DNA from: Leucobacter triazinivorans
GTDB lineage: Bacteria; Actinomycetota; Actinomycetes; Actinomycetales; Microbacteriaceae
DNA: 64,000 nt
Assembly: GCF_004208635.1 (NCBI RefSeq)
Contig: NZ_CP035806.1
Span: 806,001 to 870,000, forward strand
Direction of reading: 5' to 3'
Numbering within the stretch: the first letter of the stretch is position 1; each line of letters opens with the position of its first letter. This document shows positions 27,247-36,406 of the stretch, in pieces. The position numbers and the translations under genes are program-made. The notes under the pieces are model-generated. The model saw nothing but the letters and a program-made list of their open reading frames with translations, was not told the origin of the DNA and searched no databases.

Positions 27247-28299
27247 ATGGCCGAGTACAGCACCGCCCCAGACCCCTCCTCGCACGCGCGCGCCGAATCG
27301 GCCGAGGCGGGCGCCGGCACGACGGCACCGCCCCACGAGGTGAGCACCGACACCCACGCGCTCGTGCGCCCGGAGTACACCTCCCCGTTCACCGAGATCG
27401 ACCGCGAGCAGTGGGCGCGTCTCGCCGGTGAGACGCCGATGCCGCTCACCGAGCGGGAGATCGCCGCCTTCCGCGGCCTCGGTGAGCCGCTCGACCTCGC
27501 AGAGGTCTCCGAGGTGTACCGCCCGCTCAGCCGTCTCATCAACCAGTACGCCATCGCGGCCCGCGAGATGCACCGGCGCACCCGCGGGTTCCTGCAGCTC
27601 GACGGCGAGCGCCAGAGCCCCTTCGTGATCGGGATCGCCGGATCCGTCGCGGTGGGCAAGTCGACCGTGGCGCGCATCCTGCGCGACCTGCTCGCCCGCT
27701 GGCCCGAGACGCCGAGCGTCGAACTCGTGACGACCGACGGCTTCCTCTACCCCAACGCCGAGCTGCAGCGCCGGGGCATCACGGCGCGCAAGGGCTTCCC
27801 CGAATCGTACGACCGCCGCGCGCTGCTGCGCTTCGTGTCGCAGGTGAAGGCGGGCGTCGCCGAGGTGCGGGCGCCCCACTACAGCCATCTCGTCTACGAC
27901 ATCGTCCCCGGCGAGTGCACGGTCGTGCGGCGCCCCGACATCCTCATCGTCGAGGGCCTCAACGTGCTGCAGCCGCCGTCGATGCAGCACCCGCTCGCGG
28001 TGAGCGACCTCTTCGACTTCTCGGTCTACGTCGACGCGCGCACCTCGGACATCCAGCGCTGGTACCGCAATCGCTTCCTGCAGCTGCGCCAGAGCGCATT
28101 CTCCGACCCCAGCTCGTACTTCCGGCGCTTCGCCACGCTCGACGACGACGCCGCGGTGGCACTCGCCGATGAGTACTGGAGCAACATCAACGAGCCCAAC
28201 CTCGTCGAGAACATCCGTCCGACCCGTGCGCGGGCCACGCTCGTGCTGCGCAAGGAGCGCGATCACCGCGTGCAGAAGGTGCTGCTGCGCAAGATGTGA
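27247..28299 (+). CDS. coaA: Pantothenate kinase, type I
   Basis: A 350-residue P-loop kinase catalysing the first step of coenzyme A synthesis. Walker [10 protein letters not shown] (132-140), TTDGFLYPN and the acidic/aromatic pocket segments ([15 protein letters not shown]) are present. The first 40 residues are a disordered Ala/Glu-rich extension; the conserved domain starts near [15 protein letters not shown] strong terminator follows the stop. Feedback inhibition by CoA is a known property of the family. Confidence 0.95.
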   Translation: MAEYSTAPDPSSHARAESAEAGAGTTAPPHEVSTDTHALVRPEYTSPFTEIDREQWARLAGETPMPLTEREIAAFRGLGEPLDLAEVSEVYRPLSRLINQYAIAAREMHRRTRGFLQLDGERQSPFVIGIAGSVAVGKSTVARILRDLLARWPETPSVELVTTDGFLYPNAELQRRGITARKGFPESYDRRALLRFVSQVKAGVAEVRAPHYSHLVYDIVPGECTVVRRPDILIVEGLNVLQPPSMQHPLAVSDLFDFSVYVDARTSDIQRWYRNRFLQLRQSAFSDPSSYFRRFATLDDDAAVALADEYWSNINEPNLVENIRPTRARATLVLRKERDHRVQKVLLRKM

Positions 28300-28328
28300 C
28301 GGCGACACCACCCCAGCCTGTCGAATTC

Positions 28329-28383
28329 GAGGACGCGTCTGCTGCGGTATCGGCCGGATGATGCAGCAGACGCGTCCTCTTTT
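28329..28383 (+). terminator. Rho-independent terminator after coaA
   Basis: A perfect 17-bp stem (28329-28345 and 28363-28379, arm GAGGACGCGTCTGCTGC), a 17-base loop and a TTTT run at 28380-28383. It lies between convergent coaA and the deacetylase gene. Confidence 0.92.
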
Positions 28384-28422
28384 CTGGCCCACCCGAGCCG
28401 ACGGCAGCATCGGGGCGGGCGA

Positions 28423-29541
28423 CTACACGACGATGCGGAGCGCCCGGGCCAGCTCGGCCGAGCGCTCGATCACTCCGGCCTGCCACTCCGTGAGTTCACG
28501 GGTCGGCGAGGATCCGATGGAGATCTCGAACGGATCCTCCACCCCGGTTTCGACTCCGGTGAGCGCCTCGATGACCGCGACGCCGCAGAACGGCACGTGC
28601 ACCGGCGAGTACCCGCCCTCGTGCGAGAACACGATGCGCCCCTCGCAGACCTCGTCGGCGATCGCGAGCAGCCGCTCGGCGACGCCCTTGAACCCGCGCG
28701 AGGTGACGCTCATGCGGCCCAGCGGGTCGAGCGCGGAGGGGTCGAAGCCGCTCGACACGATGATGATCTCGGGCTGGAAGGCCCGGATGGCCGGCCCGGC
28801 CACCTCCTCGACCACGGACCAGTAGGCGCCGTCGCCCGAACCCGCCGGAAGCGGGACATTGATGTTCGTGCCCGCCCCCGCGCCGGCGCCCTGCTCGTCG
28901 ACGAGGCCGGAGTCGACCGGGAACAGACGATCCTGATGCACCGAGATGGTGAGCACGTCGGGATCCTCCCAGAAGATCTTCTGCGCGCCGTTGCCGTGGT
29001 GTACGTCGTAGTCGAAGATCGCGACGCGTCGCACGCGGCCCGCCGCGCGGAGCGCCTGCACCGCCACCCCGACGTTCGAGAACAGGCAGTAGCCCCGGCC
29101 CTGATCGGGTTCGGCGTGGTGCCCGGGCGGCCGCACCAGGGCATAGGCGTTGTCGACCGTCCCGTCGAGCACCGCCTCCGCGGCCACCAGCGTGCCGCCG
29201 GCGGCGAGCTTCGCGATCTCGTAGCTGCCCGCCCCGAAGGGTGAGAATCCGTCGCCCGCATCGCCGCCACCGTCGTCGGACTGGGCGCGGATCCGCTCGA
29301 TGTGCTCCGAGGTGTGCACCCGTGCGAGGTCTTCCTCGTCGACCGGGCGCACCGGGATGCGCACGAGGCTGTCGACGAGGCCCGAGACCTCGATGAGGCT
29401 TGCAAGACGAGCCTTCGACTCGGGGTTCTCGAAGTTGCGGTAGGGCTGCACGTATCCGCCCGACGGGAAGATCCCGGCGTGCGTGCCCGTGTCGTGCCAC
29501 GCGAACCGCTCGTGCCATACGTACCCTGTTCTGCGCTGCAT
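28423..29541 (-). CDS. Class II histone deacetylase-family hydrolase
   Basis: A 372-residue zinc deacetylase of the HDAC/acetylpolyamine amidohydrolase superfamily. The histidine pair is in RPPGHHAEP, zinc ligands in FDYDVHHGNG and SSGFDPSALDP, and the catalytic tyrosine in HEGGYSP. Bacterial members deacetylate polyamines, acetoin-related compounds or small amides. ATG 29541 (MQRRTGYVWHERF) has AGAGGA 6 bases upstream; three earlier in-frame ATGs (29556, 29562, 29568) are less well placed. It follows the amidohydrolase gene by 86 bp, so the two likely form an operon under the LacI-type operator at 31270. Confidence 0.9.
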   Translation of the reverse strand: MQRRTGYVWHERFAWHDTGTHAGIFPSGGYVQPYRNFENPESKARLASLIEVSGLVDSLVRIPVRPVDEEDLARVHTSEHIERIRAQSDDGGGDAGDGFSPFGAGSYEIAKLAAGGTLVAAEAVLDGTVDNAYALVRPPGHHAEPDQGRGYCLFSNVGVAVQALRAAGRVRRVAIFDYDVHHGNGAQKIFWEDPDVLTISVHQDRLFPVDSGLVDEQGAGAGAGTNINVPLPAGSGDGAYWSVVEEVAGPAIRAFQPEIIIVSSGFDPSALDPLGRMSVTSRGFKGVAERLLAIADEVCEGRIVFSHEGGYSPVHVPFCGVAVIEALTGVETGVEDPFEISIGSSPTRELTEWQAGVIERSAELARALRIVV

Positions 29542-29627
29542 TGCGTTCCTCTGCATTCTCATTCTCATGGTGCGGATGCTCCCGGCGCCGAGCTCTGGGC
29601 ACCGGGAACAGCTCGCGGGATCTCGGT

Positions 29628-31253
29628 TCAGGCCCCGACGATGCGCTCGCCGTCGAGGTAGGTCGCGACGACGTCGAGTCGGGGATACTCCTCGGGCGCG
29701 GACTCGAACGGGTCGGCTCCGAACACGGTGAACTCGGCCCGTTTGCCGGGCGCGATCGATCCGAGACGGTCCTCATGCCCCACCGATCTGGCGGCGTGCA
29801 GCGTGTACCCCTCGAACGCCTCTCGGGCCGTGAGCGCTTGCTCGGGCTGCACCGGCGCCAGCCCGGGCTGCTCGACGGGGCGCCGCAGAATCGTGTCGGC
29901 GATCATGCGTCGCGGGTCGAACGGCGTCACCGGCCAGTCGCTGCCGAGCGCCACGGTCGCGCCGGTATCGCGGATGTCGCGGCAGCGCCAGCCGTGGGAG
30001 GCCCGCTCCGCGCCGAGCCGCACCGACCAGTTGTCGCTGCGGTCGGCGCGCGTGTGGCGCGTGCCGTGGATCGGCTGCATGCTCGCCGCCACGCCGAGCT
30101 CGGCGAAGCGGCGCACAGTCCGATCCGTGATCGTCTCGATGTGCTCGATGCGGTGAGGGGCACGGCCCCGGATCTCGTCGCCGAGCGACTCGAGCGCATC
30201 GAGCACGAAATCGACGCCGCGGTCGCCGATGGCGTGCGTGGTGGTCGGGATCCCCCGCTCTGCGAAGAAGCGCTGCGCCGCCCGGTACCGCTCGGGATCG
30301 GTCCAGATGGAGCGAGTGCCCTGCCCGGCGCTGTCCGGCTCGTGCAGCCAGGCGGTGCCGTTGTCGACGGTGCCGTCGATGAAGAACTTCACGCCCTCGA
30401 CGCGCCACCGCTCTCCGCCGCTCCCCTGCAGCTCGACGATGCGCCAGAGCTCCGTGTCCGTCATCCCCGGGAAGATCATGGGCGAGAAGCGCAGGCGGAT
30501 CGGCAGCCCGCCGCGATCCTCCACCGCGGAGATGAGCTTCGCGCCCTCCTCGGAGAAGTCGAGCACGTGATTGGCGGTGAGGCCGCTCTGCGCCATACTG
30601 CGCAGCAGCTCGGCGATGCGCGCCACCGAGGCGTCGAACCCCTCCGGCGGGATCTGTGCGAGCACACGTTCGATCGCCCCGATCTCGATGATGTAGCCGG
30701 TGGGGTTCCCCGCCGAGTCGACGTCGATCCGGGACTCGTCGTCGAAGCGCTCGCGGCCCGTGAGGCCGAGCTCCCGCACCGCCGCCGAATTGACGATGGC
30801 GGAGTGCGCGTCGCGCATGCGGAGAAAGACCGGGCGATCCGGGGCGATGTCGTCGAAGATCCGGCCGGTGAAGCCGGACTCTGCGAACACGTTGGGATCG
30901 AGGCCCCAACCCAGGATCCAGCGCTCCTCGCCGTCGTCACTCCCGACGGCCTCGGAGATCGCCAGCCGCACCTCGTCGAGCGAGCGATCGGTGAGCCGGA
31001 TCCCCCGGCTGAGCGGCAGCCCCATCACGATGTGGGTGTGGCAGTCGGTGAGGCCCGGAAGCACCGTGGCGCCCGGGTAGCGGTGGACCGCGGTGCCGGG
31101 CCCGACGTGCCGCGCGAGCGCGTGCTCCGTCCCCACGTCGATGATCTCCCCGTCGCGCACGGCGATCGCGGTCGCCGTGTCGGCGCGCTGCGGATCGAAG
31201 GCGCGGACACGGTCGGCGACGATGAGCAGCTCTGCTCGATTCTCTGATGCCAT
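29628..31253 (-). CDS. Amidohydrolase family protein (YtcJ-like)
   Basis: A 541-residue metal-dependent hydrolase of the amidohydrolase_3 group. Metal ligands are seen in PGLTDCHTHIVMG, in the EGVKFFIDGTVDNGTAW segment, in THAIGDRG and RIEHIE, and the catalytic Asp in ALGSDWPVTPFDP. Members hydrolyse exocyclic or N-acyl amides; the substrate here is unknown. ATG 31253 has GGAG 5 bases upstream. The gene heads an operon with the HDAC-type deacetylase and is divergent from the lacI-type regulator. Cytoplasmic, as no signal peptide is seen. Confidence 0.88.
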   Translation of the reverse strand: MASENRAELLIVADRVRAFDPQRADTATAIAVRDGEIIDVGTEHALARHVGPGTAVHRYPGATVLPGLTDCHTHIVMGLPLSRGIRLTDRSLDEVRLAISEAVGSDDGEERWILGWGLDPNVFAESGFTGRIFDDIAPDRPVFLRMRDAHSAIVNSAAVRELGLTGRERFDDESRIDVDSAGNPTGYIIEIGAIERVLAQIPPEGFDASVARIAELLRSMAQSGLTANHVLDFSEEGAKLISAVEDRGGLPIRLRFSPMIFPGMTDTELWRIVELQGSGGERWRVEGVKFFIDGTVDNGTAWLHEPDSAGQGTRSIWTDPERYRAAQRFFAERGIPTTTHAIGDRGVDFVLDALESLGDEIRGRAPHRIEHIETITDRTVRRFAELGVAASMQPIHGTRHTRADRSDNWSVRLGAERASHGWRCRDIRDTGATVALGSDWPVTPFDPRRMIADTILRRPVEQPGLAPVQPEQALTAREAFEGYTLHAARSVGHEDRLGSIAPGKRAEFTVFGADPFESAPEEYPRLDVVATYLDGERIVGA

Positions 31254-31269
31254 CAGCACTCCAGGGGTA

Positions 31270-31298
31270 TGCAGGAACGTTCCTGCACCCGCACTCTA
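31270..31298 (-). promoter_or_regulatory. LacI-type operator and -10 box of the amidohydrolase operon
   Basis: TGCAGGAACGTTCCTGCA (31270-31287) is a perfect 18-bp palindrome with the central CG common to LacI-family sites. On the minus strand a -10-like TAGAGT (31298-31293) ends 5 bp before it, so the palindrome covers the likely transcription start. The same motif lies at the same spacing before the transporter operon. Confidence 0.8.
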
Positions 31299-31338
31299 AC
31301 CCATTTCGACGGCCCTCGCGAGACCCTAAGCTGAGAGG

Positions 31339-32379
31339 GTGAGCCCGAGATCCGTTACCATCGTCGACATCGCCCGCGAGCTGGGCATCTCGAAGACGAC
31401 CGTCTCCTCCGCCCTGCACGGAAGCGGCCGGGTCTCGGAGACCACCCGCACCCTGGTCGCCGAAACCGCGGAACGACTGGGCTACGTCTCGAACCGTGCG
31501 GCGCAGCGGCTCCGGGGCAGTCGGTCGCAGAGCATCGGCCTGCACCTCTTCCCCAACAGCCAGGGGCGACGGTTCTACATGCAGTTCGTGTTCGGCGCGA
31601 TGGAGCACTCCTCGGAGATGAGCCTCGACCTGACGCTGCTCACGGAGAATCACCGCAACCCGCGCCCGCGCAGTCTGTGGGCCGACGGGATGCTGGTGCT
31701 CGACCCCGCGCCGAACGATCCCTTCATCGAGCAGGCCGCGAAGACCGGCATTCCGGTCGTCGCCGTCGGCGCGCTCTCCCCCGAGCAGCGCGCACTCGTG
31801 CGCGGGCAGTACTCGGGCGGACAGGACGAGTTCACGCCCATCGTGCTCGACCGCCTCCGGGCGGCCGGGGTCTCGCGGCCGGCGATCATCACCCTGCGCG
31901 AGGAGTTCGAGCCGCTCTGGGCCGCGGAGGCGCGGGAGATCTACATGGACTGGGCCCGGCGCGAGGGCATTCCGCCGCTCGTGCTGCCGACCGGGTTCTG
32001 GCCCTCCGAGAACGAGATAGAGCGCATCCTCGACGCGCTCGACGACGAGGGGGACATCGACGGCGCGCTCGTCGTGCAGCAGGGCATCGCGGGTCCCCTC
32101 GCGAAGCGCTACCGCGCGCGGCACGGGCGCGAACTGTGGGTCGCGACGCTGGCCTCCGATCCCGCCACCGAGCAAGGCCTCGAACGCGTCATGGCCGTGG
32201 ACCTCAACGCGCAGACCTTCGGCCGCAACGCGGCCAGGTTCCTCACCGGGCTGATCGATCGCGACGACGGCGACTTCGAGTGGCGCGTCAATCGCGACGT
32301 CGCGCTGCTGGTGCCGGGCAGGGATCCCGAGTACCTGCTCGCCCCACCGCTCGAGAAGCACCAGACCTCGGATCGCTAA
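31339..32379 (+). CDS. LacI family transcriptional regulator
   Basis: A 346-residue regulator. The N-terminal helix-turn-helix and hinge (VTIVDIARELGISKTTVSSA, about 6-25, through SNRAAQRLRGSRS) precede a periplasmic-binding-protein-like effector domain (about 65-330). GTG 31339 has no good ribosome site, but TAAGCT ends 6 bases before it, so the mRNA may be leaderless. It sits between the amidohydrolase/deacetylase operon and a sugar-type ABC importer. Both have a near-identical palindrome over the start of transcription, so it probably represses both and is released by the imported ligand. Confidence 0.9.
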   Translation: MSPRSVTIVDIARELGISKTTVSSALHGSGRVSETTRTLVAETAERLGYVSNRAAQRLRGSRSQSIGLHLFPNSQGRRFYMQFVFGAMEHSSEMSLDLTLLTENHRNPRPRSLWADGMLVLDPAPNDPFIEQAAKTGIPVVAVGALSPEQRALVRGQYSGGQDEFTPIVLDRLRAAGVSRPAIITLREEFEPLWAAEAREIYMDWARREGIPPLVLPTGFWPSENEIERILDALDDEGDIDGALVVQQGIAGPLAKRYRARHGRELWVATLASDPATEQGLERVMAVDLNAQTFGRNAARFLTGLIDRDDGDFEWRVNRDVALLVPGRDPEYLLAPPLEKHQTSDR

Positions 32380-32482
32380 GCCGAGCAAAGGTGCCCGACA
32401 CCTCGCGATCCGCGCATGCTACGGCACGGCGACGCGTTGGTAACAATTGAGATTCCCCGCTCCCCCGGGGCCCGGAGCATGT

Positions 32483-32512
32483 TACGCTCTCCGATGCAGG
32501 AACGTTCCCGCT
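32483..32512 (+). promoter_or_regulatory. LacI-type operator and -10 box of the ABC importer operon
   Basis: TGCAGGAACGTTCCCGCT (32495-32512) matches the operator at 31270 at 16 of 18 positions. A -10-like TACGCT (32483-32488) ends 6 bp upstream, the same geometry as at the amidohydrolase promoter. The start codon of the binding protein lies 83 bases further on, behind an AAAGGAG site. Confidence 0.78.
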
Positions 32513-32595
32513 TGTTCCGCTCGGACCCGCTTCCCTCGGGTGCACGATCGAGAGCGCGGTCGCGATTCCTGCCAGAGCAAAGGAGCTACTACACA

Positions 32596-33570
32596 ATGAA
32601 ACGCCTCAATCGTGCACTCGGCGCCATCGCCCTCGCTTCAGCCGCCGCACTCTCCCTCGGCGCCTGCACCTCCACCGCGAACGGCTCGGGCGAAGAGTCC
32701 CAGGGAGCCGTCGCCATGAGCTTCGCGGGTCTCGACATCCAGATCTGGAACGACATGCTCCCCTTCATGGAGGAGATCGTCACCGACGCGGGGTACGAGT
32801 TCGTGACCGACGATCCGAAGTGGAACGCCCAGACCCAGGTGCAGGACTGGGAGTCCTGGATCGTGCGCGGCGACATCAAGGCGATCATGGGCTACCCGGT
32901 CCAGTCCGACGCGATGGTCGCGGTCACGAGCCAGGCGAACGACGCCGGCATCCCGGTTCTCGGCTACGGTTCGAGCTGGGAGGGGGTCGTCGCGGCCGTC
33001 GGCCTCGATCACCACGCGGACGGCGTCGCCGCGGGCGAACGCGCGGCCGAGTGGATCCGCGACACCTACGGCGACGAGCAGGTGGATGTCGCGTTCCTCG
33101 GCTGGCCCGACACGGACCTCGGCCGCCTGCGCGGCGAGGGGATCATGGAAGCGCTCGACAATTCCGGCCTGAACCTCGACATCACCGAGCACAAGACCCT
33201 GAGCCTCGACGACGGGTACGCCGCCGCTCAGACCCAGCTGCAGTCGAAGCCCGACACCAAGGTCTACCTGGCGATCTCGAACGATCCCGCACTCGGCGCA
33301 TACCAGGCGCTCACCGACTCGGGGATCTCCCCCACCGACGACAGCATGCTGCTGCTCAACCTCGACGCGACGGACGCCGAGCTCGAAATCATCGCCGAGG
33401 AGGGCTCCTTCTGGCGCTACACCTTCATGGTGCCGGCGCGTCAGCTCGCCGAGGCCAACGCCGAGATGCTCGTCGCCGCGGCGAACGGCGAGGCCGTCGA
33501 GGACGTCACCGTCGAGATCAACGAGGTGACGAGCGAGAACGCAGAGGACTTCCTCCTCGCGAACCAGTAA
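32596..33570 (+). CDS. Sugar-type ABC transporter substrate-binding lipoprotein
   Basis: A 324-residue lipoprotein. The signal peptide ends in the lipobox LSLGAC with Cys24 as the lipid anchor. The mature part is a type I periplasmic-binding fold (RbsB-like, Peripla_BP_4), with ALGAYQALTDSG and LLNLDATDAEL segments. Some members bind ribose, galactose, autoinducer-2 or purine-like ligands; this ligand is unknown. It is the first gene of a three-gene importer and is separated from the ATPase gene by a hairpin, which would keep its expression higher. Confidence 0.9.
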   Translation: MKRLNRALGAIALASAAALSLGACTSTANGSGEESQGAVAMSFAGLDIQIWNDMLPFMEEIVTDAGYEFVTDDPKWNAQTQVQDWESWIVRGDIKAIMGYPVQSDAMVAVTSQANDAGIPVLGYGSSWEGVVAAVGLDHHADGVAAGERAAEWIRDTYGDEQVDVAFLGWPDTDLGRLRGEGIMEALDNSGLNLDITEHKTLSLDDGYAAAQTQLQSKPDTKVYLAISNDPALGAYQALTDSGISPTDDSMLLLNLDATDAELEIIAEEGSFWRYTFMVPARQLAEANAEMLVAAANGEAVEDVTVEINEVTSENAEDFLLANQ

Positions 33571-33577
33571 CCGCAGC

Positions 33578-33618
33578 ACGCGGGTCCGCCCGACCAGCTC
33601 GACCGGGCGGACCCGCGT
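33578..33618 (+). terminator. Intercistronic hairpin between binding protein and ATPase genes
   Basis: A 15-bp perfect stem (33578-33592 and 33604-33618, arm ACGCGGGTCCGCCCG) with an 11-base loop and no T-run. Such structures protect the upstream message or reduce read-through in binding-protein transport operons. Confidence 0.7.
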
Positions 33619-33792
33619 GCCTCACCACCGCTCACGCGCGCTCCGAGGAGCCGTCGCCGACGGCGCCTCGTCAGGAGCCGTCGCCAGGCACCGTCGGCCC
33701 TGGCCGCGCGGCGGGCCCGCACGACGCGTGCCGCGAGCGCCGGGGCGCCGCCCGCACCCAGACACCCACGAACCACATCGAAGGATCACGAC

Positions 33793-35283
33793 ATGGGGAA
33801 CTCGCAGCCGCGCCTCGCATTTGCGGGCGTCACGGTAGATTTCGGCGCCACTCGAGCGCTCGACGACATTCGATTCGAGGTACAGCCGGGAGAGATCATC
33901 GGCCTGCTCGGGCACAACGGCGCCGGGAAGAGCACGCTGCTCAACGTCGCGACCGGGGTCATCGGCGCGACCGAGGGCAGCTTCTCCGTCGACGGCGCCG
34001 AGGTGGAGCGCAAGCTCTCCCCTCGCGATGCGGCGAGAATGGGCATCACCGTCATCCACCAGGAGCCGGCACTCGCGCCGAACATGAGCGTGCTCGACAA
34101 CCTCTTCCTCGCCCGAGAGCAGCCCCGCTCCGCCGAACGGACCGCGCTCGCCGAGCAGGCGCTCGAAACGGTCGGCGCGGATCTGCCCTTCGACATGCCC
34201 GTCGAGGCCCTCGGCCTCGGAGAGCGGCAGCTCGTCGACCTGGCGCGCGGACTGCTCGCTGGCGAGATGAAGGTGCTGATGCTCGACGAGCCGACCGCCG
34301 CGCTCGGGAAGGCCGAGACAGAGGCGCTGCACGCGCTGATCCGCGACTTCGCCTCCCGCGGGGTCTCCGTGCTCTACGTCTCCCACCGGCTTCCCGACAT
34401 CCTCGAGGTCTGCACGCGCATCGTGGTGCTGCGCGGCGGTCGCGTCGTCGTCGACGGCGCAGCCGGCGAGTTCACGCCCGCGAGACTCGCCGAGGCGCTG
34501 GTGCCGGATCTCCGCTCCCTCGACTTCACCCACGTCGAGGCCGGAGCCGAGGTGCTGCGCTACGACGCGCCCGGCGGCGCGATCGACGCGCGGGAGGGCG
34601 AGGTGGTCGGGTTGTTCGGCATGGCGGGCGGCGAGCAGTTCGACATCGCCGCGCGACTCGCAGGTGCAGCCGGCTCGCCGCACGAGTACACCCTGTGCGG
34701 CGCGCGCGTCAGGTTCTCCTCGCCGGCACGCGCGATCCGCCGCGGCGTGTTCTTCGTTCCGCAGGACCGCGACACCGAGGGGCTCATCGCCTCCGAATCG
34801 GGTCGCGACAACGTGATGCTCCCCTGGTACGGAACCGGCCCCTCTCGCGGTTGGTGGGTGTCGGCGAAGACCGGGGCGGAGGTGTACGAGCGGGCGCGCA
34901 GCGCTCTCGACGTGCGCGGGCCCTCCGGGGACGCCGAGGTGGGTCAGTTCTCCGGGGGCAATCGCCAGAAGCACCTCCTGGCCCGCTGGCTCTACCCGCA
35001 GAAGCCCGTACTCCTCGTGCTCGCCCAGCCCACCCAGGGGGTCGACGTCGGCGCGAAGCTCGACATCGTCGAGGGCGTCCGCGCCGCGGCGCACAGCGGC
35101 GCCGCAGTCATCGTGGCGTCGAGCGAGTCCGACGAGATCGCCAGCATGTGCGACCGGGCCTACATCGTGCTCGGGGATCGGATGGTCGAGATCCCGCGCA
35201 CTCAGAACTTCAACGAGGAGCTTCTGGCCTCGCTCCTCTCACTGGCCGAGCCGGCCGCCGATTCGATCCCGCAGACCACCTGA
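33793..35283 (+). CDS. Sugar-type ABC transporter, tandem ATP-binding protein (RbsA/MglA-like)
   Basis: A 496-residue protein with two fused nucleotide-binding domains. Domain 1 is complete: GHNGAGKST Walker A (about 40), LGLGERQLVDLARG signature, VLMLDEPTAAL Walker B. Domain 2 is degenerate: GLFGMAGGEQFD replaces the P-loop, the signature FSGGNRQKHLLARWL is intact, and Walker B reads VLLVLAQPTQGVDVG with Gln instead of the catalytic region Asp-Glu. A weak second site is usual in RbsA-type proteins, though the second P-loop is especially eroded here. ATG 33793 has AAGGA upstream. Confidence 0.92.
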   Translation: MGNSQPRLAFAGVTVDFGATRALDDIRFEVQPGEIIGLLGHNGAGKSTLLNVATGVIGATEGSFSVDGAEVERKLSPRDAARMGITVIHQEPALAPNMSVLDNLFLAREQPRSAERTALAEQALETVGADLPFDMPVEALGLGERQLVDLARGLLAGEMKVLMLDEPTAALGKAETEALHALIRDFASRGVSVLYVSHRLPDILEVCTRIVVLRGGRVVVDGAAGEFTPARLAEALVPDLRSLDFTHVEAGAEVLRYDAPGGAIDAREGEVVGLFGMAGGEQFDIAARLAGAAGSPHEYTLCGARVRFSSPARAIRRGVFFVPQDRDTEGLIASESGRDNVMLPWYGTGPSRGWWVSAKTGAEVYERARSALDVRGPSGDAEVGQFSGGNRQKHLLARWLYPQKPVLLVLAQPTQGVDVGAKLDIVEGVRAAAHSGAAVIVASSESDEIASMCDRAYIVLGDRMVEIPRTQNFNEELLASLLSLAEPAADSIPQTT

Positions 35284-35293
35284 AGGAACCGCT

Positions 35294-36334
35294 ATGAATA
35301 CCGAACGCCTCAAGATCTTCGCAGCAAAGAACGGCATCTTCCTCGCGCTGATCGTGCTCATCGCCGTCTTCTCGATTCTCCGCCCCAACTTCTTCTCGCT
35401 CGGCAACGCCCAGAACATCCTGATGCAGGCCAGCGAGCTCGGCCTGATCGCGATCCCGGTCGCATTCCTCATCATGTCGGGCACGATCGACCTCTCGGTC
35501 GGCGCCATCGCGTCCGCGGCCGCCATCACCGGGGGCCTCACCATGAGCACGACGGGGTCGACCGCGCTCGGCTTCGCGGCGGCGCTGCTCACCGGCGTCG
35601 TCGCCGGTGCGCTCAACGGCTTCCTGGTGTCCTATCTCGGGCTCAACTCGTTCGTCGTGACGCTCGGCGCCCTGAGCGTGTGGGGAGGGTTCGCGCTGCT
35701 GCTCTCCGGGGGCAGGACGATTCCGCGCGCCGAGCTGCCCGACGCGTTCCGCGCGCTGGGCACGCTCAAGCTGGGGCCGGTCCCGATCCAGATCGTGGTG
35801 CTCGCCGTGGTCGTCGTGATCGGCTGGTACGTGCTCAATCGCACGAAGTTCGGTCGCGAGGTGCGCGCGATCGGCGGCAACGAACGCGCCGCGCGCCTCA
35901 TGGGTATCGACGTGAGGCGCTCGCGCTTCCTCCTCTTCGTGGCGTCGGGCGTCTTCGCGGCCCTCGCCGGGCTCTTCCTCTCGGCGAAGGTGCAGTCGGC
36001 CAACCCGACGATCGGCTCGGGGCTCGAGCTCGAGGCGCTCACGGTGGTGCTGCTCGGCGGCGTGGCGTTCGAGGGCGGGGTGGGCCGGATCAGCGGCGTC
36101 GTCGCCGGCCTGCTCTTCTTCCGCGTGCTCCGCGCGGGCCTCGTCTTCCTGCAGGCCTCTCCGTTCCTGCAGACCATCCTCGTCGGCGCGACGCTCATCG
36201 TCGCGGTGGCGCTCGACAGCTCGATCCAGAAGATGATCCGCAGCTCCTGGGCGAAGCTGGGACGCAAGGCGACCGAGCAGCCCCAGCGCACGGACCCACC
36301 GCAGCGCACCGAGCAGCCGCAGCGCATCGAGTAG
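35294..36334 (+). CDS. Sugar-type ABC transporter permease (RbsC-like)
   Basis: A 346-residue BPD_transp_2 family permease with about nine to ten membrane helices. The family motif region TKFGREVRAIGGNERAARLMGI contacts the ATPase. The C-terminal tail after the last helix has three copies of a PQRT/PQRI unit (EQPQRTDPPQRTEQPQRIE), a short repeat of unknown role. It starts 10 bp after the ATPase stop with an AAGGA site. With the preceding two genes it forms a complete importer, needing one permease as a homodimer. Confidence 0.91.
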   Translation: MNTERLKIFAAKNGIFLALIVLIAVFSILRPNFFSLGNAQNILMQASELGLIAIPVAFLIMSGTIDLSVGAIASAAAITGGLTMSTTGSTALGFAAALLTGVVAGALNGFLVSYLGLNSFVVTLGALSVWGGFALLLSGGRTIPRAELPDAFRALGTLKLGPVPIQIVVLAVVVVIGWYVLNRTKFGREVRAIGGNERAARLMGIDVRRSRFLLFVASGVFAALAGLFLSAKVQSANPTIGSGLELEALTVVLLGGVAFEGGVGRISGVVAGLLFFRVLRAGLVFLQASPFLQTILVGATLIVAVALDSSIQKMIRSSWAKLGRKATEQPQRTDPPQRTEQPQRIE

Positions 36335-36359
36335 CCGCGGGCCCGGGCGCGGGGGTGCG

Positions 36360-36392
36360 CCGCGGGCCCGGGCGTCAGCGCCCGGCCCGCGG
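36360..36392. terminator. GC-rich terminator between convergent operons
   Basis: Left arm CCGCGGGCCCGGGCG, loop TCAG, right arm CGCCCGGCCCGCGG, with one bulged base. It separates the importer operon (+) from the end of the catabolic operon (-). A related GC-rich copy lies just upstream at 36336. Confidence 0.65.
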
Positions 36393-36406
36393 CCGCAGGG
36401 GGTGCG

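Noticed and set aside
32820..35297. An 825-residue plus-strand frame overlapping the importer genes
   Set aside because: Arg/Pro-rich composition, no motif, and out of frame with three clear transporter genes.
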